A DNA stretch of 27,201 nt from Piromyces finnis (taxonomy: Eukaryota; Neocallimastigomycota; Neocallimastigomycetes; Neocallimastigales; Neocallimastigaceae): assembly GCA_002104945.1 (NCBI GenBank), contig MCFH01000141.1, positions 1-27,201 of the forward strand, given 5' to 3'. Below, piece after piece: positions 12,787 to 24,081 of this stretch; the first letter of the stretch is position 1; the number at the start of each line of letters is the position of its first letter. A program made the translations under genes and the position numbers. Under the pieces are notes generated by a model. It worked only from the letters and a program-made list of their open reading frames with translations. It was not told where the DNA came from and did no database searches.

Positions 12787-12965
12787 AAATAATCTTTTAC
12801 TTAACATTACCATTTTTTTAATTGAAGACTATTCAATATATTTATATCTTTAAATCCATTAAAATATTTATCACGATTAGTAATTTAATAATATTTACAT
12901 ATGTAAATTTAGCCTACATAGTATTATAAATATTATCAACAAAATAGATTCCATTAGTTTAATCA
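12787..12965 (+). repeat. Dispersed repeat patch related to the palindrome spacer
   Basis: Bases 12787-12868 resemble 7651-7730 in the same orientation (shared TACTTAACATTA, ATTCAA, ATTTATA.CTTTAA). Bases 12905-12965 resemble 2797-2857 in the same orientation (shared TATTATAAATATTATCAACA, AGTTTAATC). These two patches belong to opposite strands of the palindrome arm, so their relative orientation differs between loci. No coding potential was seen. Confidence 0.5.
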
Positions 12966-13545
12966 TTTATGATAAATAAGTTTTTAAAAAGTAAAAGTAC
13001 AATTTCAAAAAGAAGCATTTGTTTAATTTTATTTTTTTTCCTTCATTCCTACAATGAAAATGAAAATTTTCCATCACCAGCAATGAACGTTGAATTATTT
13101 TTTTTTTTTTTTGTGAATTTGCAAAATTCATATTTAAAGTATTTTTATTAGTATCAACTTTTAACCCTTCCTTTTTTAATAATAAAAAAAGAAGAAAAGT
13201 TTTTTAATTTTTTTGAAATTTTTCTTTCTTTTATATTAAAATATTTTTAATGTGGTTCATTAAACTATTGACCAATAATATTCATTCATTTTAAATTATT
13301 TTTAAAAATTAGAAATTTTTTTAAAAATTTATTCCATTTTTTAATTAAAATTGATCTTAAATTCTTCAATTTAATTTCCAATATTTTATTATATTATGAC
13401 ATATATTATAAATGAATTACATATATTATAATAAACATTATTATATATACGCCATTGATTATTTTAAATTAAAATTAAAAATAAATAAATAAAAAAGAAT
13501 TTCTCTTTTTTTTATTTTTTTTTTTTTAATTTTTTTTTAAATATT

Positions 13546-13760
13546 AAAAAGAAAAGGCTAGTTGTCAGCTTGATAGTCATAAAGGTAAGTATTCTATTAT
13601 TATTTAATTTTTTAAAAAAAGAGGAAGGAATATAAAAAAAAGATGATAAAAAAGAAAGTTTTCAGAGTATAAAACCTATTTAATTAGGAAATGGATTATA
13701 ATCTTTGTTACTGCTTTTTATTATTTATTATAAACATAGAGGGAAATGAGGGTTTATCAT
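13546..13760 (+). other. Candidate exon and splice donor within the repeat
   Basis: About 45 bases of unusually balanced composition (13546-13590) end in AAAG followed by GTAAGTATT, a strong eukaryotic 5' splice-site match. Acceptor-like ends (TTTTCAG near 13665, TTAATTAG near 13688) follow within 100 bp. One frame of the block reads KRLVVSLIVIK. The block and donor are identical in the mirror copy (about 25588-25635), whereas the second acceptor is altered there. No protein family is recognised. It may be a small gene, a noncoding RNA or chance. Confidence 0.25.
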
Positions 13761-14010
13761 AAACCTTGCTAGAAATATTTAAATAATTATTGCTTAATTG
13801 AAATAAAAAAACCTATTATTATATAATTTTAAAAAGATGTTGCATTTATACTTTGAAAAGAAAGATTTATAACCAATTGTGAAATTAAAAGAACCAACCA
13901 CAAAGATGGTTCAATTAAGTTTCTAATAATAGTTTTTTTTTTTTTTTTATTTTTTATAAAAATTGATATCTATATGATAATAATTAAAAGGAATTAAAAT
14001 AAATAGTGGA

Positions 14011-14127
14011 ATATGAAACTTTTATTTTACTATATTTAAGTAAAAGATAATAAAGTCAGTGTATAATATGAAACTTTTATTTTACTATATTTAAGTAAAA
14101 GATAATAAAGTCAGTGTATAATATGAA
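14011..14127 (+). repeat. 55-bp tandem duplication
   Basis: Two identical 55-bp units (14011-14065 and 14066-14120) begin ATATGAAACTTTTATTTTAC and end CAGTGTATA. A 7-bp start of a third unit follows. The mirror copy at about 25110-25180 has one unit, so this arose after the two copies separated or is an assembly duplication. Confidence 0.9.
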
Positions 14128-14340
14128 TGATATAAAAAATCAACAAAGTAAAAGTTATTTTATTACATATTAAAAAAAGAGTGAATATTAAAAAAAATAT
14201 TAGTAATAAAAGTAAATAAAAAGAATTTAGTTTAAAAATATTATAGAAATATCAGTAGAATAGAAAAAATAAACTAAAATAAAAAGATAATAATAATTAT
14301 AAAAATATATTATAAAAATATAAATATATATTAATATAAA

Positions 14341-16911
14341 TAAAAAAAAAGAAATACTTGTGATATATATATATTTATTATATAATAATAATAATAATAA
14401 TAAATACAAATAATATTTAATTAGCAAATATAATAATATTACATATCTTATTATTAGTATAAATGGTAAATAAAATTATGCTAAATTTCATATTAGATTA
14501 TATAGGATATAAAATAGAAAATAAGGATATTAATTTTTTTAATAGATAGTATTTTATTTAAATTTGATATATAATTATTACTAATTCATTAATTATTTTA
14601 TTAATATTGTAAATGTTGAAGGGATATTATTGATTAATTATTTTTTAAAAATGAAAGTTAGAATTTTTAAAATAATAATTAATATTTTATTAAAAATGAT
14701 GATGAAAAAAAAAAAAAAGGGGGGAAGCAAAGAATAAAAGATGCTTTGTATATAAAACTAATATTTATAAACACATCTATTAATATTAAACTTAAATGTA
14801 TATAATTGAAGATAGAAAATATGACTTTATTCATATAAACCATAATTTGTATATTTATTTAAAAAAAACATTATCAAGCAGAAATATTCATAAAATATAA
14901 ATAAATATGGATATTATATATATAAAGATATCAACATTATTTAATCTTATATACTCAAAATATCATTACCATAAACACAGCTTTGTTTTTAATAAAATGA
15001 TATTTAATGAAAAATCAATAAAAACATTATGAATAATAAAAATATACTATATATATTATTAAAATTTATTTTATGAATAGATATTTATTATTATCTTTCA
15101 TATTTAATTTTAAAAATGATTTAATGCATAATTTTAAAAAATGAGAAAAAACTTCTTTGAACAAAGATCATATAAACATTTGTAATAAAAAATACACATT
15201 ACAATCTCATAATCAGTTTTATGATTAAATAAAATTTATATTATAATGATTCATATGTTTATATATATTATTTACTAAGAAAATAAATCATGAAAATGTT
15301 GTTAATGAAACTTTTTATTAAAATGATATAAAAAGTAGAATTAGTTATAATTAAAAGGAGAATTTTAACAAAAAGTTGTTTCTTATTAAATTAATAAGAA
15401 AAATAACATGAAAAAATTGAAAAGTCAGTGTTTAAAGAGAAAGAAACTATTGGTAATAATAAATTACTTTTAAGATAGTAAAATTAGTTTATTAATACAC
15501 ATTTTTTTAAATTTTTGAAAGATGAATATATAAATCGATAGCTTTAAATATTAATAAGAAATTGAAATTAATAAAAGGAACTGATTATTTAACTCACTTA
15601 ACTATATTAAATTGAAAAGATATATTTAACATATTTAACTATATTAAATTACAAAAATATATTTTATTAATTTAATATTATTTACTGAATGTAATACTAT
15701 TTTTTTTTAAGTAAAATAATATGCAATACCTTTAATCAATTATTTTCATATTTTTTTTTATTGTTGAATATAAATATTCCAATTGAAAATAAGTTGAAAT
15801 ATTTAAGAATAATAATGTTAAATGATTTTTATATAATTACATTTATTATAAAAAGAATGTAAGAATATTTATAAATATAGAGTTTATTTATTTATTATTA
15901 CTGAAACACTGAAACATCTGATTTATCATAAATTTTTTAGTATCATATATATATAAAATTAAATTATTTAAATATTATAAAAATTATTTGTAAATTGATA
16001 GTTAATAAAATTAGCCACAGTATTATTATAGGAGAAAATATAATTTGTATTTTTAGTTACAAAGTTCTCGTTTTATTCATAAGAATAAAAATAATATATA
16101 AATTTTATTTTAAACCAAAAAAACATTTTCAATTCATATTGTAAGGTTATTATAACTATTCTCTTAATTATATTATTTAAAAAAGGAAACAACATTCTTA
16201 AAGTGTTAATTAGAAGAAGAAGCATTTAATAAAATAATAATTCTATAGGTTATATAATTTGTGTTTTATATAATATTATTGATATATGTAATCTATATGA
16301 TATTTAAATATATAAATTGCAAAAGATATACATAAAATCAAGAAGAAGGTGTAATGAATGAAATTTTGGTTTTAATTATAATTCAATTTTTATATATAAA
16401 AATATATTTTTTATTTATTATAATTATTTTTATAATTAATTTTTTAAAATTTAATTATTAATATATAATTTATCTTTCATCTGTAATTACATCTATTCTA
16501 TTGAAGGTTGACTACATAATAAAACAATTTATTTTACTATTACGACTTATGACATTTATGATATAATATAATAACTATTATTCATATATGTCAAGACTAT
16601 TTCTACCTATGTATTATAAATAGATACTATTAAATAATATAATGGCATTTTATTTTTTATAGGTATTAATAAATAAATAATCTCTAATCCCTTTTCTAAA
16701 CATTTCTATTTAATACATTATATATATAAACAGATTATATTTGAGGTAGAACATTGCACTACCCATTGATTTAGTATTATATATTCATACCAAATGATTA
16801 AGATTATAACTAAACTTATTTGAACTTATTATTTATATATTAATAATAATAATGAGATTAAAATACTTTTTTTTTAAATTATTATTTAAAATGAAAAAAG
16901 AAATTGAAAAA
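14341..16911. other. A+T-rich region downstream of gene C
   Basis: No gene was recognised on either strand. The stretch contains an ATA trinucleotide run near 14384-14403 and a lone A14/G6 junction at about 14705-14724 that stands out in this G-poor DNA. The frame on the minus strand at 14227-14427 is low-complexity Tyr/Ile/Leu. Confidence 0.5.
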
Positions 16912-17599
16912 CTATAAGATTGATTTAATACATTCTGGAATGTATATTTTATGCGATAAATAAACATGAGAGATGTCAAATATTTTGATTAAATCATTAT
17001 TTGTTAGTGGATATTTCATTTTACTTATATTAAGAAGGATGGTGATGACAGTTATAAAATTATCCGATCTTAGGACAGGTTCTATTCTGTTAATTTTTAC
17101 GGTTGGATCTAATTTAATTTTTTTTAATTGGGAAGAAAAAATATTACTATCCAAAATAACTTCTTCTAAATTATGTAAACTCCATATATTGTTTGATATC
17201 GTTTGGAAATTATTATTATGCATATCTAGTCTTTTTAAACTAATACCAAGTGGAGGCAAATCTGTTAATTGATTATTACTTATATCCATATTCTCTGAAT
17301 ATTTCATATTAATTATATCATAGGGTAATTCAGTTAATTTTCTCTTTCTTAAATTTATTTCTTTACTTTCTAAAAGTATATCCATATTGTGTAATGGATA
17401 AAGATGCATCAACCTCTAACCTAAGTAATCCAGCTAGTTTTACAATTTCTTTTGGTAATTTTGTTATTTTATTATTAGTAAGATATAAACTACGTAAATC
17501 AGATAAATTTCCTATTTCTATTGGTAGCTCTATTAAATTATTAAAATTTAATTCTAAATTGGCTAATTTAGTCAAATTTCCTATTTCTTTTGGTAATTC

Positions 17600-18055
17600 A
17601 CTTAATTTATTATAAGATAATAATAAATTATATAAATTAGTTAAACTTCCTATTTCTTTTGGTAATTCTGTTAAATTATTATTATTTAGTTCAAAGTATC
17701 TTAGATTGATTAAATTTCCTATTTCTTTAGGTAGTTTGATAATACGATTGTACTTAATAGATAATTTCGTTAAGTTTACTAAATTTCCTATTTCTTTTGG
17801 CAATTCTATTAATTTATTATTAAAAAGCTTCAAACATTTTAAATTAGTTAAATTTCCTATTTCTTTTGGCAATTTAATTATTTGGTTATGTTTAAGTTTT
17901 AAAATTGTTAATTCTTTTAAATTTCCAATTTCTTTTGGTAATTCAGTTATTTGATTTTGACAAAGATTTAAGCTAGTTAAAAGTGTTAAATCGCCTATCT
18001 CTTTTGGTAATTTACTAATTCTATTATCATTAAGATTCAATATAGTTAAACGAGT
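17600..18055 (-). repeat. 480-bp internal duplication in gene C, distal copy
   Basis: This pairs with 18080-18535 at a constant offset of 480 bp, for example TTTTGACAAAGATTTAA at 17955 and 18435. It encodes seven LRRs in the same order as the other copy (NQIT, HNQII, NNKLI, and so on). The match is well above the ordinary similarity between neighbouring LRR units, which indicates recent unequal duplication of a seven-repeat block. Confidence 0.8.
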
Positions 18056-18079
18056 TAAATATTTATTTCTTTAGGTAAT

Positions 18080-18535
18080 TTTGTTAATTATTATACGATA
18101 GAAGCAAATTATATAAATTGGTTAAATTTCCTATCTCGTTTGGTAATTCTGTTAAATTGTTATAATTAAGTTCTAAATATCTTAGATTGATTAAATTTCC
18201 AATTTCTTTTGGTAATCTGATTAAATTATTATATTCAATGGACAAGTTCGTTAAGTTTATTAGATTTCCTATTTCTTTTGGCAATTCTATTAATTTATTA
18301 TTAAAAGTTTCAAACATTCTAGATTAGTTAAATTTCCTATTTCTTTTGGCAATTTAATTATTTGGTTATGTTTAAGCTTTAAAATTGATAATTTTTTTAA
18401 ATTTCCAATTTCTTTTGGTAATTCGGTTATTTGATTTTGACAAAGATTTAAACTGGTTAAAAGTGTTAAATTTCCTATTTCTTTTGGTAATTTACTTATT
18501 CTATTATCATTAAGATTTAAACTAGTCAAAAGTGT
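18080..18535 (-). repeat. 480-bp internal duplication in gene C, proximal copy
   Basis: This is the partner of 17600-18055. The seam at about 18055-18095 has lost a few bases in the LPKEIG codons, and another base is missing near 18305 compared with the distal copy. Both shift the frame, and both lie in or beside the duplication. Confidence 0.8.
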
Positions 18536-19076
18536 TAAATTTCCTATTTCTTTTGGTATTTTATTTAATTTATTATAAACAAGACTTAAATTTGTTAATT
18601 TAGTTAAATTTCCTATTTCTCTTGGTAGTTCTGTTAAATTATTACGTTCAAGAATTAAATTCACTAAATTAGTTAAATTTCCTATTTCTTTTGGTAATTC
18701 AGATGTATTATTGTGTTTAAGATTCAACTCAGTTAATCTGGTTAAACATCCTATTTCTTTTGGAAATTCTATTGTATATATATCATGAATCTCTAATATA
18801 TTCATATTAATAGCTTTTCCAAATAAAATAGAAAGAAGATTTTTAATTTTTTCTTTCCTATTATTATCAACATTAAGATGCTTATATCGCTCATTATTTA
18901 TTATTAGTTTTTTTAGATTTTGAAAGGTGAATTCTCTCACATGAATTTCTTTTAATTTATCAATCATAATATCTATTATTTCAGATTCATATATTTTTAT
19001 ATCTTCATCCGAAATTATTTTTGTTGAATATTTGAATTTTCTCTTTTAATAGTTTATTTAAAGTGTTACTTCCCAT

Positions 19077-20161
19077 TATTATAACTATTCACTATTTTTA
19101 TATATTTATAGTCATAGTCCTTTTTTTACAATACTATTATTATATTATTATTTTCTATAATATATCTTTTACTTTATTCAATATTTCATATTTTATTTAA
19201 ACACTTTATTATTATAATATTACTTTTACTATTTTCCTATTTTATTATTTTCCAAAGTAAAATAATATTTTTTTTTGTTTAGCTTTATTTTTTCTTTTTT
19301 TATTTTTTTTTGACTTCATATATTTTATATTTTAGTGGTTGGTTGTTTATAAATTTAATATATTGTAGAGTCAATTAAATTTTATATTTATATACAATAA
19401 TAAAAATTAGTGATATAAAAAAAATTCATTTTACCTAAAACTCTTATCAAATTTGATTTGTATTAAATTTTATTTTCATTCAAGCCACTAGTTATATTTA
19501 TAAAAATATTTTAATTCACTAATTGTAGTTTAATAACCAATTGTTCTTTATGTTAGAATAAAAATAGCTAAAGTTCTTTACTCTTTGATTTAATTTTAAA
19601 ATTGCTTTATTTTCATTTTAGAATAATCAATTAATTATTTTATAATGCTTATTTTACTTATAATACTTTTCAGTACATTTATATTTTCATCTGATATACA
19701 ATATAGAGTAAAAAGAACATGTATAAAAATTATATTTTGATATTGTGTAGTTGTTTTAAAATCTTTTTATATTTTTAATATTCTTTTTAAATTTTCTTAT
19801 GTCATATAAAATGTAACATTTAAACAAAGAAAATATAAAAAAATGATTGTTTATTGAAAGAAAAAAAAACATAAAAATGTACTTTAATTACAATTAAAAA
19901 TTTAAATAGTAAACATAAAATTTCATAATAAAAGGATAACATGTATTTTGAATAAATATAATACAATAATACATAGTTGCTTTAAAAATAATAATGAATT
20001 AATGAACAACTATTTTGTATAGTTTATCATGACAATTTTTAAATAAAAAGTAATGATAACAGTGATGGTATATCTTTAATAAAAAAAAGTGTAATAATAA
20101 CTACAAATATTTTATTATCAAATTTTCAATATATAAAGTATAAACTTTGATTGTTTTACCT
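19077..20161. other. A+T-rich region upstream of gene C
   Basis: Besides the flank shared with gene B (19330-19497), no gene or RNA was recognised. It ends where the inner segment of the second inverted repeat begins. Confidence 0.5.
19330..19497 (-). repeat. Shared 5' flank of LRR genes B and C (C copy)
   Basis: This is the counterpart of 11035-11150. It starts about 250 bp upstream of the possible gene C start, and the similarity is patchy, with indels. No specific promoter element can be named. Confidence 0.5.
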
Positions 20162-20890
20162 ATATAAATGAATTATTATTTTTTTTCTTTCAAATTTTAT
20201 TTAATACTATTCATATTGTTATATGTTATATTATTGTATAGTTTATTTCAAATAGAATAATGAATAATCGATATAAAATTTAGTTATATTTAAAAATATA
20301 CTTTTTCTCTATTTGCTAAATCCAAAACAAATTTCAGTACAAACTTCAAAAATTAAAATAATACAATGATGCATTAAAAAAAATATTAAAATTATATTGT
20401 AGTAGTTTTTGGTTTAATAAAACTCTTATAATTTCAATTCATTTTAATAAATATTAATGCCTGATTATTATTATTATTATTATATCTATCATTATTAGAT
20501 CGTATTAACTTGAATATTTATATATTTATACGGTTAAATAAAATGTTATTAATCATTAATCAAGAAATAATAACTATTTTTTAAAATAAAATTTTTGCAC
20601 TTTAACAATTAAATATGATAATATGTAATATACCAAATGATTATTTTCCAATATAGGATTATTATTTAATATTTATAATTTATATTTATTTTTTATATTA
20701 TTGTAATCAATAGATTTTCTCTTTTTTATTTATTATTTTATTATATATATTTATTATATATTTACTATATATATTTATAGTATACCTTTTTACGCTTTTA
20801 TTAATATAGTTTACTATCCTTATTATATTTACAATATGAACCTATTAAAATTGTATATTCCAAATTTTATATAGATTCATTTATTAAATT
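20162..20890 (+). repeat. Inner segment of second inverted repeat, left copy
   Basis: This is the inverted match of 24082-24823. Landmarks are the ATT run and GATCGTATTAACTTG near 20466-20513, CGGTTAAATAAAATGTTATT near 20530, TTTTTACGCTTTTATTAATA near 20787, and ATATGAACCTATTAAAATTG near 20834. The match starts at ATATAAATGAATTATT (20162) and ends at ATTCATTTATTAAATT (20890). No coding sequence was seen. Confidence 0.9.
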
Positions 20891-23800
20891 ATATATATAA
20901 ATATCATTTTATAATTTTTGTTTTATTACAGTATTTCACATCAATCATGAATATATTAAAGGCATTTCAAAATTTTAAAAGTCATTACACATACACATTC
21001 TGAAGAGATTACTTTTTAGATTTTCATTATTTCATAAACTTTTATTTAATATTATTTTTGCTAATAAAATACGTTGTTTATAACGGCAGTGCTAATTCAT
21101 CATCTTCAGTTTATCACATTGTATAGTATTTTAAAAATAAAAATAAAAATATATTAATATTTAATAAATGAAATAAAATATTTTCAGGTACATTAATTGT
21201 AAAATACTTTACTTTTTACTTGATGAATACAATGAATAAAGGTTTTTTATAAATTAAATTCAAAGTATCAAAGTCCACTTTTTTAAAGTTAAAGAGAAAA
21301 AAGGAAAAAAAAGTCTCTTTTAAAAGTAAAGTAAAAAAAAATTAATTTTTAATGATGATGCAATAATTAAAAAAATTAATTCAACATTTTGATCATGTAT
21401 GGTTTTAAATAAAAAAATTTTGAATTTTTTGAATTTCAAGAAATCACTTTATTTTTTTAAAAAAAAAAGTTGAAAAGTGGGACTTTTTCTTATTTTTTAA
21501 ATAACAAGGCAATTTTTCATTAAAGGTAAAGGTAAATAAAATAAAATGAATACATTTATAAATAACTAGTTCAACTGAATAAAATGAAGGAAAACAAACA
21601 AACATGAATTTTATTAATAAATTATTATTAAATAGAATAAAAGTAGGTTACTTTTTGGTTTCATTTTTTAACGTATCAAAATTCTTTTTTATTTCATTAC
21701 TATAAATACAATATTTAAAGAAAATTAAAGATAAATAATACGTATAATATTTAAAAATTAAAAAGAAAAATATTATTTGTAGTAATAATAAAAACTAATA
21801 TCACTTGGTTTATATTTGTTAGTCAAACAAACCTATATACCTTTATAGAAATATTAACTTAATATAGATATTTTTTATTTAGGTAATTGATTGAATATAT
21901 ATTGATAAGATTTCGAATTTTGATGTATTGAAAATCAATCATATACAAATACCGGTTAATGTTCAAATGTTATATTAATAATGTAACAATAGAAATAAAT
22001 TACCTAGTATTAAAATAATTTAGCCGAAATATTATTATAACATATAAATACTTACTAAAATGATATTGTTTATTTTTAAACTATAATATTATGATATTAA
22101 TGATTAAATATTTCAATAACTAATTGAATATAAGTTATGAGGTATTTTAAGATAAGATAACAGTGAACATTAAAGTATAAAAATAATAACTTTTAGCTTT
22201 TAAAAAGAATTCAAGTGAAGAACTTCAAAATTTAAAAATGATAATTAATATAATATATTCATTTTTATTTTTTATTTTATAAATACTTATTTTGTATGGA
22301 AATCATAAATTTATTAATACTTCAATACTATTATAATAAATATAAATATAATTATAGATTCAAAATTTAATAAATTTACATAAAATATATTATTTTATTT
22401 TTAGCCTTAAATATAATTCTATATAATAATTGAAATGGTTATAACTCTTACATAACTATTGCACTATTGTTGAAATTTAATGAAAAAGCAGTAAAAATGA
22501 TTTAAAATAGTTTTTAAAAGTTAAATTTAGAAATTATTATTTTTATAAATTAATTTATTATTTACATTGATATTTTCTTAATTGGAGAATAAAATTATGT
22601 AATTAGAATAATTATTGTAAATAATTTTGCATATATATAGTTATTTACAAAATAAGTTATAAATAAAAGATTTCTAAATATATGTTAATTTATTTAATAA
22701 AATAATATTTTAAAACAAAACAATTCTATTGCTATTTCCTTTATAAAAAATGGTTAAAATGTAATGAATTTATATTTCAAAATATATTATTTAAAAAATA
22801 TAATTCGATGAAAAAAAAATAATATGGAAAGGTTCAAGATATAAAAATGAAGAAAATTTAAAGAAGAGTATATTTGAAATTAAAAACATTATGGATACCA
22901 ATTTATAAATGAATATTTATATATTCAATTACAAATATTTATATTAAAAAGTTTTATATATAAATTAAAAGAAAGAAAATATTTTGTGATATAACCATTA
23001 ATAAAAAAAGAAATAAAAAAAATATAAGATACATATATCATATTGTTAATTAAAAATATAATGAGGATTGTATATTTATTGTGACAGTAATATATTAAAA
23101 AATTAATGTAACATTTGAAAATTTTACACATCATTAGAAAAAGATAGATTTGATGAATAAAATTTATTTAACAAACAAGAATAAAGGTATAAATACTTTA
23201 AAGCATTTCAAAATTATATTAAAATATAAATATTACTATGTTAATAAAATAAAATTCATTTAGGTTTGTTGAAATAAAGACTGTTTATTATAAGAAATTA
23301 TTAAATCTTATCAATTTATTTTCTTGTATAGAAAAAATTGAAATTGAAAATCAATCAATAAAAAATAATTATGTTAGTCTAAGAAATAATTCATTTAATA
23401 AAATATTAATAGATTTAAAGTCAAAAGAAGAAAAAAATGACAACAGATAAAAGTAAAAATAATTTAATACAAAAAGAAATAGTAAAAACAATAATAAAAA
23501 TTAGTAATAATATAAAAGAAAATAAAAATGTTAAAATTGATTATTTTAATAATCTTAAAAATGATAAAGTTACTAAGATATAATAGGAATTCATTATATA
23601 TCATTAAATATATATCAGGTATTTAAAATAAATAATAAAAATTATATTCAATTAAAGAGAAATTTCCAAATAAAATCGAAAATTAATTATTTAAATTTTA
23701 TGATTTATATTATATTTAACTTTATGAATTTAAAAATTGAAATATAAGAATATATAACTAATTTAAATTACTTATATATACATAAATATAATTTCAAATG

Positions 23801-24081
23801 TATATTAAAGATATAAAGATACCTGAAAAAGAAAACCAAAAAATGTTAAATAGAAATGAAATAAATGAAATATATGAAAACAGAATAAATAATAAACTAT
23901 GAATATAATAACATATATATTTAATTTTTTCTAATACTTATTTATTTTGTTATACATATTTTTATATACATAATATAATATAAAGTCAGAAATTCAATAT
24001 TTAAAATAAAAAATTCAAAAATGAAATAATAATTATATATATATTGTATTATAATTAATATCAAAAAAGTAGATGTAAAAG
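20891..24081. other. 3.2-kb A+T-rich loop between inverted arms
   Basis: No confident gene was found. An imperfect inverted repeat spans about 21271-21488 (AAAGTCCACTTTTTT and AAGTGGGACTTTTT). A possible degraded coding stretch lies at 23256-23583. The frame on the minus strand at 22925-23134 is low-complexity. Confidence 0.5.
23256..23583 (+). other. Possible degraded gene or exon, Lys/Asn-rich
   Basis: A stop-free frame at 23256-23450 (containing VYYKKLLNLINLFSCIEKI and ILIDLKSKEEK) is overlapped, one frame away, by ATG 23437 to TAA 23583 (48 residues, beginning MTTDKSKNNLIQKEIVKTII). Joining through a single base shift would give about 105 codons. TTCATTTAG just before the first frame could be a splice acceptor. 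The family is unrecognised, and composition alone could explain the open frames. Confidence 0.25.

Larger units (their letters stand above)
10879..13157. other. Intergenic A+T-rich region upstream of gene B
   Basis: No gene was recognised. The proximal part (10879 to about 11150) resembles the region upstream of gene C. A repeat-like patch lies at 12787-12965. The small frames at 10842-11042 and 12969-13151 are low-complexity Phe/Ile/Leu or Asn/Lys strings without family resemblance. Confidence 0.5.
13158..14340 (+). repeat. Outer segment of second inverted repeat, left copy
   Basis: This segment is the inverted match of 24915-26022. Landmarks include TTCATTAAACTATTGACC near 13257, the block GGCTAGTTGTCAGCTTGATAG near 13557, and GAACCAACCACAAAGATGG near 13891. 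Differences include substitutions, A/T-run indels, a 13-bp indel near 14310 and a 55-bp tandem duplication found only here. The outer boundary is near the TTAACCC at 13160. Confidence 0.88.
16912..19076 (-). pseudogene. LRR protein gene C, frameshifted, with internal duplication
   Basis: This is a third member of the same LRR family, in its own genomic context. ATG at 19076 (MGSNTLNKLLKEK) is a possible start, but a frameshift near 19015-19030 separates it from the conserved region ISDEDIKIYESEII...MIDKLKEIHV. An ATG at 18967 opens the first long clean frame (18290-18967, 225 aa, about 7 LRRs). The reading continues with small frameshifts near 18301-18307, 18055-18095 and 17371-17376 through frames 18084-18317, 17363-18040 and 16912-17412. 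In total there are about 20 LRRs of 23 residues, then a cap with a degenerate LRR-like part (MDISNNQLTDLPP, LKRLDMHNNN) and the tail FDISHVYLSHK before TAG at 16912. No in-frame point-mutation stop was found; every break is a small indel. The gene may therefore be intact in reality and misread, or a young pseudogene. A 480-bp duplication lies inside it. Confidence 0.82.

Noticed and set aside
12969-13151. 60-codon frame starting MINKFLKSK
   Set aside because: It is low complexity with poly-Phe from T runs, has no homologous frame elsewhere, and is probably chance.
14227-14427. Minus-strand Tyr/Leu-rich frame, and similar ones at 22925-23134 and 26239-26442
   Set aside because: Each consists of the codons expected from A/T-only DNA (Ile, Tyr, Leu, Phe, Lys, Asn). 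They are not called as membrane proteins.
16973-17954. Plus-strand frames opposite gene C (16973-17272, 17394-17615, 17706-17954)
   Set aside because: They are antisense to the recognisable LRR and cap coding sequence and have no independent support.
17400-18800. Regular 69-bp periodic repeats resembling a repeat array or CRISPR
   Set aside because: The period is 23 codons and the variable positions follow LRR codon structure. This is protein repeat coding, and the organism appears eukaryotic.
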